In this document: one piece after another, positions 45,501 to 59,899 of the stretch
Numbering within the stretch: the first letter of the stretch is position 1
How the letters are laid out: each line of letters begins with the position of its first letter
Notes under the pieces: generated by a model
The model's database searches: none
Seen by the model: the letters and a program-made list of their open reading frames with translations, nothing else
What the model was told of the DNA's origin: nothing
Source: Diadema setosum
Lineage: Eukaryota; Echinodermata; Echinoidea; Diadematoida; Diadematidae
Direction: 5' to 3'
Assembly (NCBI GenBank): GCA_033980235.1
Contig: CM067067.1
Span: 25,110,603 to 25,174,602 of the forward strand
DNA: 64,000 nucleotides
Made by a program: the position numbers and the translations under genes

Positions 45501-48500
45501 CGGTTTATTAACAGTGATATTGTGGGTACAGACTCGTAATCGGTTTTCACATCAGTACAATAATGATCAATAGAAACAGTTACAAATCAGTAATGAAATC
45601 ACTTGCACTTAGTACATGCAATATCCCTGGAAATGTCCAAATACGATGCTTGATGCACAAAGGAATGATCCACGATGCACCGATGAATGATACCTTCGAC
45701 GTAAATCCAGAGGTGCAGGTTGTGATAATCCTCGTTATTAATCCGGGGTAAAATCCACAATGTATGTCCACAGCGAAACGTGCAAAATCCAAAAGTTATG
45801 ACGACCACGTCCAGTTGATGCGTTGAATGATGATTCACTTTATAATGTCCAGCGAGGAATCCAGCCCGTCACAGCTTTGCCGTAACAATGTCCGTTGACA
45901 TTAAAATATGGAGTCTATCTCCAACGTAGGCAAATTAATTCTCTGCAGGCAAAATGTCTCCCAGGCCTTATCTCCACAAACACAGTTTGTATAGCAGGTC
46001 AGCAGGTAACACAGGACTGACTATAACAAGTCGCTTCAGAGCCAGAAGTGACGTAACTCTCAGAGCAGAGGTGTTGGGTACTCTGCCTACCTCAGAATTC
46101 CTCCTGCTTATATACTACCCATTCACCCCTTTCTAGTACATTCTGTAATTTTCTCCAACCTGGGGCTACATACCTGAACATACTAGCAAGTCCAAATTCC
46201 AGGAATCCTGGATGACTCACTGCCTAATATGTGCATAACATCATTGCCAAAATTAACTACCAATCACATCAAATTGGGTTACAAGGGCAGTGCCTTACTC
46301 AGCCAGCACTTCCTAGAATTTTCTGGAATGGGTTAAATCATTCTAGATTGAGTGAGCTATAATGTATTTCCTGTCACATGCATACATGTACTGTAGCTAC
46401 ATTGTATACCACATAGAAAATTCTCCACTGATCTGGTCAGCCTGTATGTACGATATCTATATCATATAGAATGTTCTCCATTATTCTGGTCCACCTGTGT
46501 ACAACACATTAAAACAACCATGCATACAGCCTTGATACATGTACATAACTACTTGTGTGTACATTTGTGACAATCTCTTGAAGACTGATCGTCCACACCA
46601 CTATTTTAACTGTCCCCCCCCCCCCTCCCCCCAGCAAAAGGGGGGGGGGGTGGACAATCAGGATTTTGGTCAAGCTGTGCAACTTGACATCATTGTTCAT
46701 GTATGGGCACATTGATAAATACAGCTGTGCACTATCAATTACAGCCCAAGGTCATTCTCCCCTCCAAATACTGTATAAGCTGTTAATTTTGCGTATAGAT
46801 ATTTTCACTAACTGAGGGGGTGACAGAAATTTTCGCGAGATGCTGTTTTGCAAATTGACACTGATGCTATGGTAAATGCACAATTCCCCTTGCACATGGC
46901 AACATTTTCGTGTGTTGTTGAATTCGCAGTCCAACTGTGATTTGCCAAATTTGCAAAAATTAAACCCTAGCAAAAATAACAGCTTGCGCAGTATTGTCCC
47001 CGGACACAACAAGCTTCACAGGGAACAAGCATCAAGGGGATGTCGGGAGAGGACCACTATGGTTTGGAGAGGAAAGTCCTACAACCTAGGTACCCAGTGT
47101 GAACGCGGAAATTATGACCAGTTGTAGCTTCTTCAGGGTTAAACATTACAATTTCAGGGGAAGCTGAACAAAGCGTCGAAGAGATATGCCTTTCTCCACA
47201 AATCTTCACAACTCTTGTGTTGACATTGTTCACAATGCTGATGACAGTTCCCGAAATATAATGTACATCATCTGTATCAAGTAAATTTATTTGGCATTCA
47301 GGTTGCAACTACAACTGTGCCGGGCAGCACTTCCCTGCATGGAGAATATACATCTAAATATTTCACTGCAATCCAGGGCCGACAAGGCACGATGTGCATA
47401 CTGTAGATTTGATTTTAACCCAGGCATTTTTCCAAACATGTATCATCAGATGGTGAAGCTTGTCTGTGTAGACAGGATGTAACATTCAAATACCTGACAA
47501 CACTATTCAGAGGTTTCCTGTAAAATTGTTGACATGTGACTTTTTTCATCCATGATTACAAATTCCTCCGTCTATGACTCCTCCTCCACTTCAAAGTATT
47601 ATGTATATTATATGTAAGAATAAGAGCTTTAGTTGATTTTGCAACTACATGGCACTTTCCTGGTTTGTCTTCAAGCAAATATACACACACATTGCCCTAA
47701 ACTGTGTATTATTCCCCAGTTTGGACTATTTTGTGCAATTTGGCTTTATCTTCCCTGTGCCCCATCCAATATCTCCCCTAAAAAAATGAATAAAAGAAAA
47801 GATGCATTATATAAAATAGATTTAAAACAAAGCCAGCCAAATATGACCCTGAAAGTGCTAATGAGACATTGAGGGGATTTCAACAACGTGGCACTGATAT
47901 TTGATATTCTCATGTAAACACGCCGCCATAGGCATCTGTTGGCAACACAAACAACGCTAGCCTGAAAACCATAACAGTGGTGCGTCCCGCTCGATCTTCC
48001 ATGCAGGGTGACCTATGCATTTTAAAAACAAAAGTTTAGACACAACTTCACACTGATATACTTGCAACTTACCAAAAATAAAAAATAAAAACTTGAACAA
48101 TAGATAAGCGTTGTTTTTTCTTTGTTTTGTCTCATATCTGGTACATCAAATGTGTAACACGTACATTGCACTTCAGTATTTTGAATCTGCAAGCAAACCA
48201 ATGCAACATTTGGAAGTGGTTCAAGAAGAAGATTCACACAGCTATATCTGCTCTAGTCCATCAACTTGATTTGAGCGGTTTTTTGCAGAATATAGCTAGG
48301 GTATTTGTGAGAAAAACAAACAATCAGATTTGTTATTCTCTGAATTCACACAACAGAATAGTAGAGTGGGTAAAGAGAGCTTCATGCACGTATTTGATTC
48401 ATTCAACGACTCTTGGAAACAATCTCTCTTGCAGTGTATTAACCCCTTGGCACTTGGCACATTTGCAATACAACTACACATGTGCTTGAACAACTGATGT

Positions 48501-51500
48501 CTGTACAGCTGTAAGTGTAACAGTTCACAATCACCTGTTCCTCCATAATGATATATGTGTGATGTCAGCACATTTTTTTTTTTTTTTTTTTTTTTTTTGA
48601 GAGAGAGAGAGACTGTTTAAAGGGTGTGTACATTTCTGGTCGAGGTGAGGATCTAGCTTTTAACGTTTTGCGAGATATTCAGAAACCACTCTATGAGATG
48701 TCAAAGTGCATGCAGTTCTAAGGGGTATCAAAAGTTTATTCGATGAAAATCGGTTTTGAAATGGCTGAGATATCCAAAAACAAGGTGAAACAAAGAGATC
48801 TTGATAAAGTTGTGGCATGTCGCCTTTTATTATTAGCACTTTTTTGGATATCTCAGCCATTTGAAAACCAATTTTCGTCAAATAAACGTTGAATCCTTCT
48901 TAAAATTACATGCTCTTTCATATTTCATAAGAGGCTTTTCATTATCTCACTTAGGAATGTTCAAAACATGAATCCCCACCTCAACCAGTACTTTACAGTC
49001 CCTTTAACCTCTTCTGTGCAAGCAGTTCTAGACAGTGTACAATGCTATGGGTTTTCTGTGCCAATCAGTTTTTACAGCACACAACAGGCTAAAATATATA
49101 TCGTAATGTCAACAGAGCAGGCATGGTGAACCTGTTGATTCAAGAGCAAAATAAATGGTGTTGACAAGCAAGATAATATTAAGTAGAGGGTGAAGTTTGA
49201 GGTGTGAATTTTCTTCAGTTTGGCTCCCTCTGCAAATTAAATTTGCAAGATCGCAACTGCTGAACTCTAATCTAACAAACATATATCGGAAAAAGGGAAC
49301 CACGGGACTCGAAGAGGTGTCATCCACTGCTTTCCGGGCAACGACACTACCACCAGGCTATCCCCGGCTGCCGGCAGTGACAAGATGAACTTCAGAAAAT
49401 TGGACAATTCACTCAAAATAATGGATTTCTGAAGTTTCGGAACAGCCATTGCTGAATCATAAGACTACATCAACTTGTGATTTTGCACATGGACAATAGA
49501 AAGAAATTACCCAAAGAGAATTCAACAAACATTGTATTCTTATTTTCCTAGCATACAGTTGCAATGAAAGAGCACTTGGCTTACATCGTTCACTAGGTAC
49601 ATTTTGTAGGGGTAATAATACAATACCCTCGAGATATGTCACAAACAAAAGGAAAGTGTACTGTTCATACTATGAAATTTTGTGGAATTTCCATGTATTT
49701 TTTTATTGTCTTGCTGTGATATCAAAAATTCCTGCAGTCTTTTTATCGAGCAAATTTGTGGTAATAAAACTTTAAAAATTAATAACTTCTCAATGGCTTA
49801 TAATCCAATTTTCAGAAAACTTTACTAATAGTGTTCCTCTAATATTTCTGCATTCTATCATATATACTTGGCTTCATTCTCCTATTAAAAATAGATTCTT
49901 TTATCCTGGTAGTTTTTCATTGATAGTATTTCATAAGGTAGAAGAAAAACTTCTCTTTCAATTGAGCCCTATTTTGGTCATCTATACCATTATGCAGGTA
50001 GTTCCATTGCAGAATTATCAAAAGCTTCTACATTGCTAAATCCAAACTAATCCTTCATTTGGCAACATATTTCAGCAGATTGCATAATAATGTTTTGGTC
50101 TCAAATTGGCAATCTTTTTTCCTTATTTCATGGAGACTGTGAATTTATCAGTTCCATCTTATCTTACTCCAATTTATAAAGGGTATGCAGTAGTGCAAGT
50201 TGCAAATTTTACGAGTACAAGTTGATAATATCTGCAGCATAAAAGCACTATTGAGTTATTACAACAACACAAGGCAAGTGCCAAAATGTGTCTCGCCCAT
50301 TCGCGTAGAAAAATTAATATTTTCTAACTCCCGGAAGTTCATTGACCCCACCTATGACCTTTGACCTTATGGTGACATTCAACTCCCCAAGGGACATTTA
50401 CCAGCCAAGTTTAGTCACAAACAGACATAGGGATCAAAAGTTATGAGCCATAATCGAAATGCGCCATAAAAACTAACATTGGACCCTAAAAGTTTGTTGA
50501 CCCCTGTCTGTAACCTTTGACCTCGTGATGAAGTTTAACTCCCTAAGGAACATCTACCATCCAAGTTTGGTCACAAACAGACATAGGGATCAAAAGTTAT
50601 GAGCCCTAATCGAAATGTGCCTTTAAAACTTAATATTGGGCCCTAAAAGTTTGTTGACCCCTGTCTGTAACCTTTGACCTTGTGATGAACTTTAACTCCC
50701 AAAGGAACATCTACTATCCAAGTTTGATCACAAACGGACATGGGCAATTCCGCAGTTAGGTGGACATGACATGGATAAAAGAAATGTGCCTCTTTACCTT
50801 ACTCCTTGATTTAGGTATCAACTAATGCCATGGATGTTCATAAATCATTAAGGTCTTTCAAATTCAGTAGATTTTATTTTTCGTATTTATAGATTTCTCG
50901 AGATCTAAAACCATCATTTAAAATGTACATGTGGGACTGGGGATGCTAAAATTCACTTAAATGCAAATTACAGTGGGTTCCTTTAAAATATTTTCCTCAA
51001 AGTTTTGCTAAAGAGTAAAAGATGAATACATTTAAATACTCCAGAAGTCATGTGACATTTTGTCAATTACAAAAGGGTGAAATGACCTGCGGAATTACTC
51101 CGGACAAATGTAACGTTACTAACCGTAACGTTACTAACCATGCTTTTGGGGGTCTAGCTAAGAAATTATTGGTCGAACTGCTAATAAAAACATTGTGTAA
51201 ACATTTGTCATGATGTAATAATTGAAATTTATGCAACACTTTGTTTGAAGTAACTTGAATTTTTGCACACTTTTTGTTACAAGACATTGATTTTTTTGTC
51301 ATGTCCTTTTTTCGTAACGTTACTAACCAGCCCTTTTAGTTGCCATAGCAATTCTAATATTTCTTGGATTGCATTCATTCTTTTCTGTACCATAAACCTG
51401 GGAGGGATGAACATGTTTTTGACATAATTTTGACTTAAAATGAATTAATTGTAATTTAGTAGTAAAAACAAATATCTAAATTTGTTCAAATGTAACGTTA

Positions 51501-54500
51501 CTAACCGCGGAATTGCCCACATACACCTGTAGGGAACAAAAGTTATGAGTCATAATCGAAACGCGCCGTAAAAATATAACATTGGGCCCTAAAAGTTTGT
51601 TGGACCCTGCCAGTGACCTTTGACCTTATGGTGACCTTCACCTCCCCAAGGGACATCTACCATCCAAGTTTGGTCACAAACAGACATTTATACATCAAAA
51701 GTTATGAGCCATAATCAGAACGCGCCGTAAAAACTTAACATTGGTCCCTAAAGTTCATTGACCCCTGCTTGTGACCTTTGACCTTGAGGTGTACTTCATG
51801 TTTGGTAAAATGTATAACTTTGCATAACCAATCTTTGCTCAAGTTTGATTGAAATTGAAGTCCTCAGTAGAGAGTTATTCAACTTTTTATAGCGTTACGG
51901 ACGGACGACAGACGGACGGATGGATGACGGACAGACAGAAGCCGCAGGCGATCCCTTAGTCTCCCCGCACCTCCGGTGGGCTCGACAAAAAACAACACTT
52001 GATATGAGAGAGCGTTCATGTGTGCTGCATCAATGCTCTGGAGTAATCTCTAACATAATATCAGACATGCACATGACTGGAATTTTCAATTTTTCCTACT
52101 GTAGATGCATCCCTTCCATCAAGTTTTGTGTCATATTCTTCATGCTATATTATAATATTATAATGTGGGGTTGAGTACTCTGCATCTTGAATACCTTGGT
52201 AATGTAACTGCACAGAGTATGTCCATATCAGATTGATAATATATCTTCAAATTACAACATCTAGATTTCTTTGCAGTATTTTGACAGGCAGGGAGTTATG
52301 GTTTCCCTTTAAAACCATGTAACAGAATGCAAGTGACTTTACATTATTATGAAATATTAATGGTAATGTCGTCCTTCGCCACAGAACAGCAGTTTCCATT
52401 GTCATGGTAGCATAGGCCAAATGGAAATTAATGCACACAGGTACCCTTTTAAAAGTATTGAATCCTATCTAACACAACAAGCCACTCACTGGTGCTGCAG
52501 CGGGTTACTGTGTTACTCAAATAAGTGAGCATGGCATCCACTGTCATATTCCGTTTTAGTAAGTACTATGTCTAAGGGAGAAAAACCCCAACATTTCCAA
52601 GGTCTAATGGTGGAACAAAATACCATGAATTTTCTACGATCAAAGTATGGGTTTACGATGAAAAATAAAAACCAGCAACTTGCCTTCACGTGGTGAATGA
52701 ACAAACTATTGCACTTTTTTCTCTGAGTGCTCAATTTTCAGGTCGACTGAAAAAATGTTTGCCTTTATCAATCCATGCCCATATATAGAAATGTACAATT
52801 TATCACGGATTAGGATCAATCAATCAAAATAAAATCAATGACAGGAATATCAATGAATAAGTTCAGTCCTATTTACTATCAGTGCAATATTTTGTCAGCA
52901 TCTCCATTGCCATTAACAGTGAAAATATAACTATATTTACATCACTATCATCATCACCATCACCCTCACCATCGCCCTCACCCTTACCATCACCATCATC
53001 ACCACCATCATCATTATCACCATCACCCTCACCATCCAATCACCATTGTCTTCTTCATCCTCAAAGAAGTAATTTGTTCTTCAAAATAAAAGATGTTTGT
53101 AAAATAAACTAGAAATGTCGCTTTGGCAACTGGTATGCCTCCGCCATAATGCATGATTTTCCCAATAGGTCTAGATAGTACATGTGGACAATGTGTGACT
53201 ACATTTTCACAAAATTGGCAAAATATTGAAATAACAAATTTGTCACAAATGTGTTGAATGTTCACCTTCCTTGACCTAGGTTTAATTGGATGAATAGGAG
53301 TGCATGTATCTAGGGATTTAAGGACTTTAACTTGACTCTGACCCATTCATACATTTAGGCATTGAGTAATTTTCAAGGTACAGGTGTGGAGAATTGGTGT
53401 GAATTTCTGAATTGAATAGTAAATTGTTACCATTTTCATCTGGCCCTTGACCCTAAAATTCATAAGATAATCACTTTCAGGTAGAACATGCATAATATGT
53501 ACTAAGTTTCAAGATAACTTGAGCCACTTCTGAGATATGGAGGAAAAAGTTACTTCAGCACTTTCACTTGATCTTTGACCTTTTGACCTTTGAGGCAAAA
53601 AAAAGAAGAAAAAAAAACTTTCCAGAGAATTTCTATTAGGTTACACATTCATACACCAAGTGTAAAAAAAAAAAAAAATAATAACCCTGCTGGCATTGCA
53701 TAAATATGAGGGAAATAGTAAAATTTTGAAGTGTTGCACTTGACCTTTGACCCCTGACCTTTGACCCCATGAACCCTACATTCTCTAGATAATCACTTCC
53801 AGTCAGTACATGTATATACTATGTTCCATGAAGATACCTTGAACAATTTTCCAAGGTACGGAGAAAAAAAAAAAAAGTTTTAATATTTTTACTTGACCTT
53901 TTGACCTTTGACCTTTGACCTCATGACCCAAACTTTCACCAGAGAATCTTAATTGGGTAATACATGTATACACTAAGTTTCAAGAAAATCTCTTCAGGCA
54001 TTCAATAGATATGGTGGAAATAGTGAAATTTTATGTATTTGACCCTGACCTTTTGACCTTTGACCTTTGACCTCATGACCCAAACTTTCACCAGAGAATC
54101 TTAATTGGGTAATACATGTATACACTAAGTTTCAAGAAAATATCTTCAGGCATTCAATAGATATGGTGGAAATAGTGAAATTTTATGTATTTGACCCTGA
54201 CCTTTTGACCTTTGACCTTGAGCATGTGCACCCAAAAGTTGATAGGCACAACTTCACCCCCTAATACACATACATGCCAAGTTTCATTAGGATACCTCAA
54301 CAGGTTTTGATAGTTACCTTGTCCACAAAATTCATTACGGACGGACGGAAGGACGGACGGACGGACAGATGGACGGAAGGACGGACGGACGGACAACCCG
54401 AAAACATAATGCCTCCGGCACCACTTCGTGGCGGAGGCATAAAAAGATATTTGCTTCAATAAAATTGTTTCCCATGATAAAAAAACACCGTCTTATTAGA

Positions 54501-57440
54501 AATAATCTACTTTCTTAGGACCCAAAAAAAAATGGTCTAATAAACAAGCACATTCTTTAAAGGGGAAGGCTAGTACCTGATCAGTGGGAATCAGTGGAAA
54601 TGCTGGGAGATGATTGTTCCAATCCTTATGGGATTCATTCAATAGTACATTATATATCTATTGTTGTGTGAAAACTATTTGCTTCAGAATGGTCTCATAT
54701 TCAAGTAATGTGCAGTTTAATGTTTCCAGGTAAGCGTCCCTGGTCAGTGACGGGGCATTAATCTGCACATTACTTGAACATGAGACCGTTCTGAAGCAAA
54801 TAATTTTCACACAACAGTAGATATATAATGTACTCTTAAATGAATCCCACAAGGATCGGAGCAATCATCCCCCAGCATTCGCACTGATTCCCACTGATCA
54901 GGTACTAGCCTTCCCCTTTAAAAAAAAAAAAAAAAAAACACTCTGAAACGATTGAACTTTACAACTATGATTTAAACAGACATGTTGACTCAAAGAGCTG
55001 CCTCCTATAAATGGTGTCCACTCTTGGACAGCGATACTCACTCTAATAATGAATTCAAGCTGCGTGTGACGGCGGACGGCCGGTTGCATGCGATCAACAC
55101 TATGGGAATTGTGTAGGTCGAGAACGGGTATTGCTTCTCCGGCTCTTTGGTGTGACTCCGCTCTCTCGGCTCGGGGGCAATCGTGGGCACACCAGCAACT
55201 GCCACATCTCTTGGTCTGCCGTGAACGTGATTGTCATCGTGGTGCTGCTCTAGATTCACTGTGAATGACAGGGATGGCATGAAAGTTTAATATGCATCCA
55301 CATTACGGTTCCATGACATTTGCTCCTCCGACAATTGCTCCCATGAAATATTTGCGTGCTAAGCCAACCATAACTTCTACCCACAAACACATATCCCCAA
55401 TCCTAATCCTCACATCAAACTAAACCTAAAACCTTATCACAACCCTAACCCTAAGTCCTTGGCGAAATTAACTCGTTGAGGACGGTTTGATTTTGCTACA
55501 ACACGTATTCCCCATAGATGCTTGCCCAAGTATTGACCGATTCGTGTTCGTTGAGGGCAGCAGACATTTTATGGCACTGGGCGCAGCCATGAGCTCAAAT
55601 TGCGGTGTCTCAGCCGACCCCCCCTGCTCTCCGCCACCCCACGGGCAACATGTTTATCGCGCACTTGTAACAAAGGTTTGCGCACTACGCAAGCATTCGC
55701 GCACTCAGTACGAGATGCCCATTGGCTAAAACAACCATGCATCAGTCTTTCATTCTGCGCGCGTGAGAGGGGTGGGGAGAGAGGAGGGGGGGTTGGCTGA
55801 GACACCGCAGTAATGGCGCTGCCCATGCCAAAAATACACATAGCGCGTCACAGAATCGGTCAATACGCAGGACTCGTTCTCAATGGGTTAAGACTGGAGT
55901 AACTGTCGCAGGAGCAAATGTCTTGACGCCACACATTAAAGGGACTGTACAGTACTGGTTGAGCTGGGGATTCATGTTTTGAACATTCCTAAGTGTGATA
56001 ATGAAAAGCCTCTTATGAAATATGAAAGAGAATGTAATTTTAAGAAGGATTCAACGTTTATTTGATGAAAATTGGTTTTCAAATGGCTGAGATATCCCCA
56101 AAAGTGCTAATAATAAAAGGCGACATGCCACAACTTTATTAGGGTCTCTTTGTTTCACCTTGTTTTTGGATATCTCAGCCATTTCAAAACCGATTTTCTT
56201 CGAATAAACTTTTGATACTCCTTAGAACTGACATCTCATAGAGTGGTTTCTGAATATCTCGTAAAACGTTAAAAGCTAAATCCTCACCTCAACCAGAACT
56301 GTACACACCCTTTAATGCACAACTGGAGGAAAACAATGCAATGTAAATAACTAAAACACCCTATTGCTGGTTCAATCACATACTATCTATGCAATGTTTC
56401 TCACCATAAAAGAATGAATTATTATGAAAACACAGATTCATCATCACGATATAGATAATATGCACAGGCAACTCCTCAAGCCCGGAAGATTTCTTCCATT
56501 ATATCAAAATGTTGTCATTGCCGAACAAATACAAAAATATATAGATAATAATTTTGGGACCCAAACTAAATTTCACTGGTTGTATTAAAAAGGAGTGCAC
56601 TGTATCATAAAAGATGCATGAACTATATCAATGGAACAATCTAGTCACAATTTGAGACACTGTACACACGTGCCAACACACAAACACACAAACTTAATCT
56701 AAAACACAACTCCTCATTATACTGTATACGCCATATATTTAGCGAGTCTAAATTTTTGCGAAACGGGACTTCCCGACAATTTCGCGAGCGGTTAAATTCA
56801 TGATTGTGGAGTACAGTACTAATTGTATATGCGCACATCCCTGTCATGTCAGAATCAGAGGTCATATTTTCGTGTGTTTTTAAATTCGCGAATAGCATCC
56901 GATTTGCGTAATTTGCGAAAACAGAAAATCTCGCGAAATATTCAGCGTATACAGTATTGTATTTTACTCCACGTGAGTCTTATTCTACCAAGGTTTCTGA
57001 TGACTGTCTAGGTATGTCAAAAACTGTAACTCAAGAACTATGCAATATCTCCTTCTGCAGACTATTTTCCTTTCTTCTTTCAAGCAGTAAACTCAACTTA
57101 ACAAATCTAATGAAATCATAAGTATTACAAAAACAGTTGTTGAGGTTTAATGGTACAAGAGGTTTCAATTTCAAAATATGGCCTTAACTGACGAACTGAT
57201 CTTAATGGCATTTTGTCACAGTTCTGACAGATTGAATGTCCTTCCCTACTATGTTGTAGGTGCACTCCAAGCTTGATGAACTTGGACCGACAAAGAAGGG
57301 ACTTGCACAAACAGTGGTTTTTGTGAGTTTGACTTGACCTTTGATCCAAACTTTTACTACATTCATGGCTGCCAACATTCACCCATCAAAAATTAGGGAG
57401 AATACAACTGCATGTTACATACAGTACATCTATCTCAATG

Positions 57441-57503
<63 letters not shown>

Positions 57504-59745
57504 TCCTAAATCAGAGGAATATTTGTATTCTCCTATCCAGAATTGAAGAGATATTGAAGTTGTCAGGTAGGCTCCTGCAGAATTGGGAGGGGATCTGGAA
57601 ACTCTATTAGATTTGGCTGCAATTTGATAAAACACTTGCCTGATCATTCGATTCTGCATGGTTGGATACATTGGCAAAATACTTGTATTACTGGAATCAT
57701 TGAATGAACGATAAAAAGTTAAGAATATGAGATTGATCCTTGATTTCACTTTAAATTTTGCCCTCTTGTTGGTGAGAAAGCATGTTATGATACACCCAGA
57801 CATGGCTCCCCTTCTGATTGGGATGCTATCTTATGATGCAAAACATATCTTGTGTTTGACAAATCCTTCCCATCATACCATAGAGTACTTCTGGTTGAAA
57901 TTGTTGATAGGTAATGAAACAAAACAGAGCAGTATCATGATATAGTCTACTGATTTGACTCTGTGATGCTAATGAAACATTAGTGATTATAGAACTAAAA
58001 TATATCGAGGATTGCCTGATGTAGAAATCCAACAACCAGGACAGAATATCATCAGAAATGTAAACACTGTTGGCAAAGAAGGCATTCATTTACCATCATA
58101 CCATGTATCAAATATATTGTGCAATTGCCATGAAATTGGAATGTACATGTACATTGTACTTCCCAAGCGTGCTATGTACCCATATGCATGACGCAACAAT
58201 TAGCACAAGACTGATGTGTTGTATAAAGTCTGCGCATTCTGAAAGAAGGATGAATATACACAAAATCTCAGCTCATGGGCTTCAATGTCACCGTGCTTGT
58301 ATTTTAGCAATGTGCATGGCATTATGTAATCACAATTACATTACTGTCTGGTTTTGATTATGTAACTGATGTCTAGTTTACTTACTCTTAGCAAGGATCT
58401 TGTGCTTCTCTTGGTCGATTTCCTTCAGCAGTTGTTCATTTATCACCATTTGGTCCTTCAGACGCACCTGCAGCCTGTTTAATCTTTCCGACAGTTCCCT
58501 GGAAGACTTGGCCTGACAAAATGGCATGAAAACAGTTTCGCAAATCAATGACGACTTCTGATTTACATGTGAAAGGTCTGGCAGGAACACATTCCATATC
58601 ACTAATGCTCACAAACTAATTTGTTTTAACATGGCAGCAGCAGAAGCAATGAACACTTTTAAGCAAGTAAACACAGTACTTAAAGGGGAAGGCTAGTAAC
58701 TGATCAGTGGGAATCAGTGGAAATGCTGGGAGATGATTGTTCCAATCCTTATGGGATTCATTCAAGAGTTCATTGTATATCTATTGTTGTGTGAAAATTA
58801 TTTGCTTCAGAATGGTCTCATATTCAAGTATGTGCAGTTTAATGCTTCCAGGTTAGCGTCCCTGGTCAGTGACGGAGCATTTATCTGCACATTACTTGAA
58901 TATGAGACCGTTCTGAGGCAAATCATTTTCACACAACAATAGATATACAATGAACTCTTGAATGAATCCCATAAGGATTGGAACAATCATCTCCCAGCAT
59001 TTCCACTGATTCCCACTGATCAGTTACTAGCCTTCCCCTTTAAGTCTTCTCCATAAGGGTACTTAAGTCTTCTCCAAAAGGACTAGAAATGAGGAGAAAG
59101 TGCTTTGCCATGGGGCACAACCGCTCCAGCCAGGAGACTTGAACCAGTGACCTTGTGGTTGATAGTTCGTGGTCTTATCTAATGAGGTACAACAACTTCT
59201 CCTAATACAGATCAGTGAGGTAGAACTGTTTTGTGTCTCTGCATTACCCCTTAGCAAGCCTCATGCCCACATCACACCATGAGCCAGACTACTTCATGGC
59301 AATATCAAATACAGGTTTCAAGGTGATGAAATACAAGTATGACAAATTTAAGACAAACGAAGCAGCGCTATTCCGAACCATACACACATCATTTTAGGAC
59401 AGTTTTTAGATCTGATCATATGTTTGGTGTAAAAAACAGCAACAACAACAACAACAACAACAAAACTCACCTCTCTGCTTGCTTGGTGTAAAGATTGAGC
59501 TATATATCACGCGATAACCAGGACATCATTCACTACTTTTTAAAGGAGGGGGCATAGTACAATGCAGATCCTTCAGTACAAAAATGCACGTCTAACGTTT
59601 TGGGGCAAAATTTACCCACACAGATTAAAAGGGATGTTGTGTCATTTTGACAACTGGACTAATCTCTCATTTATCATTATCTATTTGATTATTACTATCA
59701 TTATTATCATTATTATCATTATTATCATTATTATTATTATTATTA

Positions 59746-59782
<37 letters not shown>

Positions 59783-59802
59783 TACTATTATTATTATTAT
59801 TA

Positions 59803-59899
<97 letters not shown>

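Larger units (their letters stand above)
39319..46572 (-). mobile_element. Gmr1-like Ty3/gypsy LTR retrotransposon, near-complete, 7254 bp
   Basis: The element has TG...CA-ended LTRs (39319-40441 and 45439-46572) and a 4-bp target duplication ATCT at 39315-39318 and 46573-46576. It reads on the minus strand, the same direction as the host MGAT1 gene, inside intron 3. Internal order is gag, CCHC knuckle, aspartic protease, integrase, RT, RNase H. Integrase upstream of RT is the Ty1/copia order, yet the RT and integrase are of Ty3/gypsy type; this combination defines Gmr1-like elements of deuterostomes. The LTRs differ by about one substitution and three indels (11, 5 and 5 bp) by eye, so the insertion is young. 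Coding is interrupted twice (see CDS entries), so the copy is probably non-autonomous. Confidence 0.95.
46577..48616. other. Intron sequence between the retrotransposon and the first MITE
   Basis: Holds the C/G hairpin and the MITE at 46771-46991, then about 1.6 kb with no recognisable feature apart from a T25 run (48572-48597) and a GA repeat. Confidence 0.5.

Noticed and set aside
39319..46572. CRISPR, prophage or bacterial operon interpretation
   Set aside because: Spliced genes, LTR and MITE content and SINE-like units show animal DNA. No spaced repeat array or bacterial gene organisation is present.
57341..57803. Polyglutamine or polyvaline protein
   Set aside because: They are translations of the CAA microsatellite in an intron; flanking residues show no protein family.
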